The notes below the pieces were generated by a model. It ran no database searches and was not told where the DNA came from. It was given only the letters and a program-made list of their open reading frames with translations. The translations under genes and the position numbers were made by a program. Shown here piece by piece: positions 63,448 to 64,000 of a DNA stretch of 64,000 nt (position 1 is its first letter; each line of letters begins with the position of its first letter). The DNA lies in contig NZ_LMDW01000003.1 in the NCBI RefSeq assembly GCF_001425205.1, positions 109,301 through 173,300 on the forward strand, read 5' to 3'. Source of the stretch: Variovorax sp. Root411 (lineage in GTDB: Bacteria > Pseudomonadota > Gammaproteobacteria > Burkholderiales > Burkholderiaceae_C).

Positions 63448-63717
63448 CTAACCGGCAGTCTCAGGCGCCCCACGCCGCGCCTTCTCACTCACCTGAAACA
63501 ACTCCCCAGCCTTGCGAGCCATCTCAGCCGCAAGCCACAGCAGGTTGTTCAGTTGCCGAGGCCCATCTCCGCTGCACCAATCGATGTCTTCCCCATGGCA
63601 GACCCATAGGAGAGCTTCGAGTTGAGTGAGGGTGTTTTCGAGAAGATCCGCCGGGTCTTGGGCGTTTTCTTCGGAAGCTACCGGCGAGCGAGGCCGGGCT
63701 ATAGTCTTGGTAGCCAT
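63448..63717 (-). CDS. Small hypothetical protein (89 aa)
   Basis: A short acidic protein with an unstructured basic start (MATKTIARPRSPVASEE) and a helical body (LLENTLTQLEALLWVCHGEDIDWCSG, then NNLLWLAAEMARKAGELFQVSEKARR). Two Cys residues flank the HGEDIDW segment. Small proteins of this style are common in accessory regions of Burkholderiales and are usually uncharacterised. I chose the ATG at 63717 with GGAAGGA about a dozen bases before it; a longer frame to 63861 has a less plausible N terminus. Function unknown. Confidence 0.6.
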   Translation of the reverse strand: MATKTIARPRSPVASEENAQDPADLLENTLTQLEALLWVCHGEDIDWCSGDGPRQLNNLLWLAAEMARKAGELFQVSEKARRGAPETAG

Positions 63718-64000
63718 TTTTGTGCGGTCCTTCCAAGGTGTTGCACGAACTTGGTTAGACGGCTGGGGTGCTAGTAACACCCTGGCCGTCGCCTTTTGAT
63801 ACCTCGCATCTGCATCGCTGCTTTCGCACCGACAACCTGCCGCGAGGCAAGCAGCCTTCAAACATCTCGGTGGTTTGGTGTGTTGCGCCTTCCTTGTTCC
63901 CTGTCAAGCGACATCAGGAGCTGCCCCCCTGGCGACATGAAGAACTGACCCCCGGGTTGTTGATCAATCTGTCGTGACTGCGTCTTTCGCGCTGGCCTGG
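63718..64000. other. Right edge, possible insertion-sequence end
   Basis: Contains no gene. Near 63910-63953 two imperfect direct repeats are visible, described separately. The sequence after 63955 runs off the window, so any element cannot be confirmed. Confidence 0.4.
63910..63953 (+). mobile_element. Possible IS21-type terminal repeats (partial)
   Basis: GACATCAGGAGCTGCCCCC at 63910-63928 is followed by GACATGAAGAACTGACCCCC at 63934-63953, two imperfect direct repeats 24 bases apart. IS21-family ends carry such multiple internal repeats next to the transposase gene. No transposase lies inside the window, so the element, if real, extends to the right. Confidence 0.35.

Noticed and set aside
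63089..63451. 120-codon plus-strand open frame opposite the DUF1993 promoter area
   Set aside because: No ribosome binding site, no conserved pattern, and overlap with the upstream region of DUF1993.

Overview
The window is GC-rich, densely coded proteobacterial chromosome. Gene content and order fit a Burkholderiales/Comamonadaceae genome, most likely Variovorax or a close relative. The clues are argB and slmA close together, an aspartase next to a gltIJKL-type transporter, many TetR- and LysR-controlled acyl-CoA genes, and several families of dispersed GC-rich palindromic repeats. This is judged from protein sequence alone, without a database search. No rRNA, tRNA or CRISPR array was seen.

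Positions 1-17500 hold a surface-polysaccharide locus. At the left edge are a partial GT-B glycosyltransferase and an unrecognised partner. Next comes a very large minus-strand protein joining a methyltransferase, a coiled coil of four 28-residue repeats, an RgpF-like domain and a WsaF-like glycosyltransferase. A gene-poor, AT-richer island follows. Then comes a minus-strand operon, manC-wzm-wzt-gmd-rmd, for GDP-D-rhamnose synthesis and ABC-type glycan export. On the right are three GT2 glycosyltransferases and a WecA/WbpL-like initiating transferase. Together they resemble the common-antigen (A-band) D-rhamnan pathway.

Positions 17600-31750 carry argB, galE, slmA, a DUF1326/DUF2182 pair behind a 65-bp tandem repeat, and an EamA transporter. 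A sugar-acid catabolic cluster follows: Ldh-type oxidoreductase, SMP-30 lactonase, UxaA-type dehydratase, FadR-type regulator, SDR and FAH-family hydrolase. It looks like a non-phosphorylative deoxy-sugar or pentose route with a palindromic operator in the divergent promoter. AraC and LysR regulators and a second SDR complete this part.

Positions 31850-45930 are a fatty-acid or aromatic-acid beta-oxidation region under a TetR regulator: acyl-CoA dehydrogenase, DUF2147, HCDH/ECH fusion, thiolase, alpha/beta hydrolase, two thioesterases, a DsbA-fold isomerase and an enoyl-CoA hydratase. An Atm1-type ABC exporter and a 2-hydroxyacid dehydrogenase follow. A DUF559 endonuclease-like gene bracketed by near-identical inverted palindromic repeats sits inside the operon; the same repeat family lies in frame inside the ABC exporter.

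Positions 46000-57700 contain a frameshifted amidase, a HypT-like LysR regulator, aspA with a terminator-like hairpin just before its start codon, and gltI/gltJKL for acidic amino-acid uptake. They also hold a secreted-type hydrolase, a nucleoside hydrolase, a dienelactone hydrolase and a GlxA-type regulator.

Positions 57700-64000 are accessory. A repeat-rich, geneless stretch leads into a two-gene operon of a PIN-like (DUF4935-type) nuclease candidate and an 810-residue helical-repeat protein; this operon has lower GC than the core genes. A DUF1993 gene, a small hypothetical gene and a possible IS21-type element end at the right edge follow.
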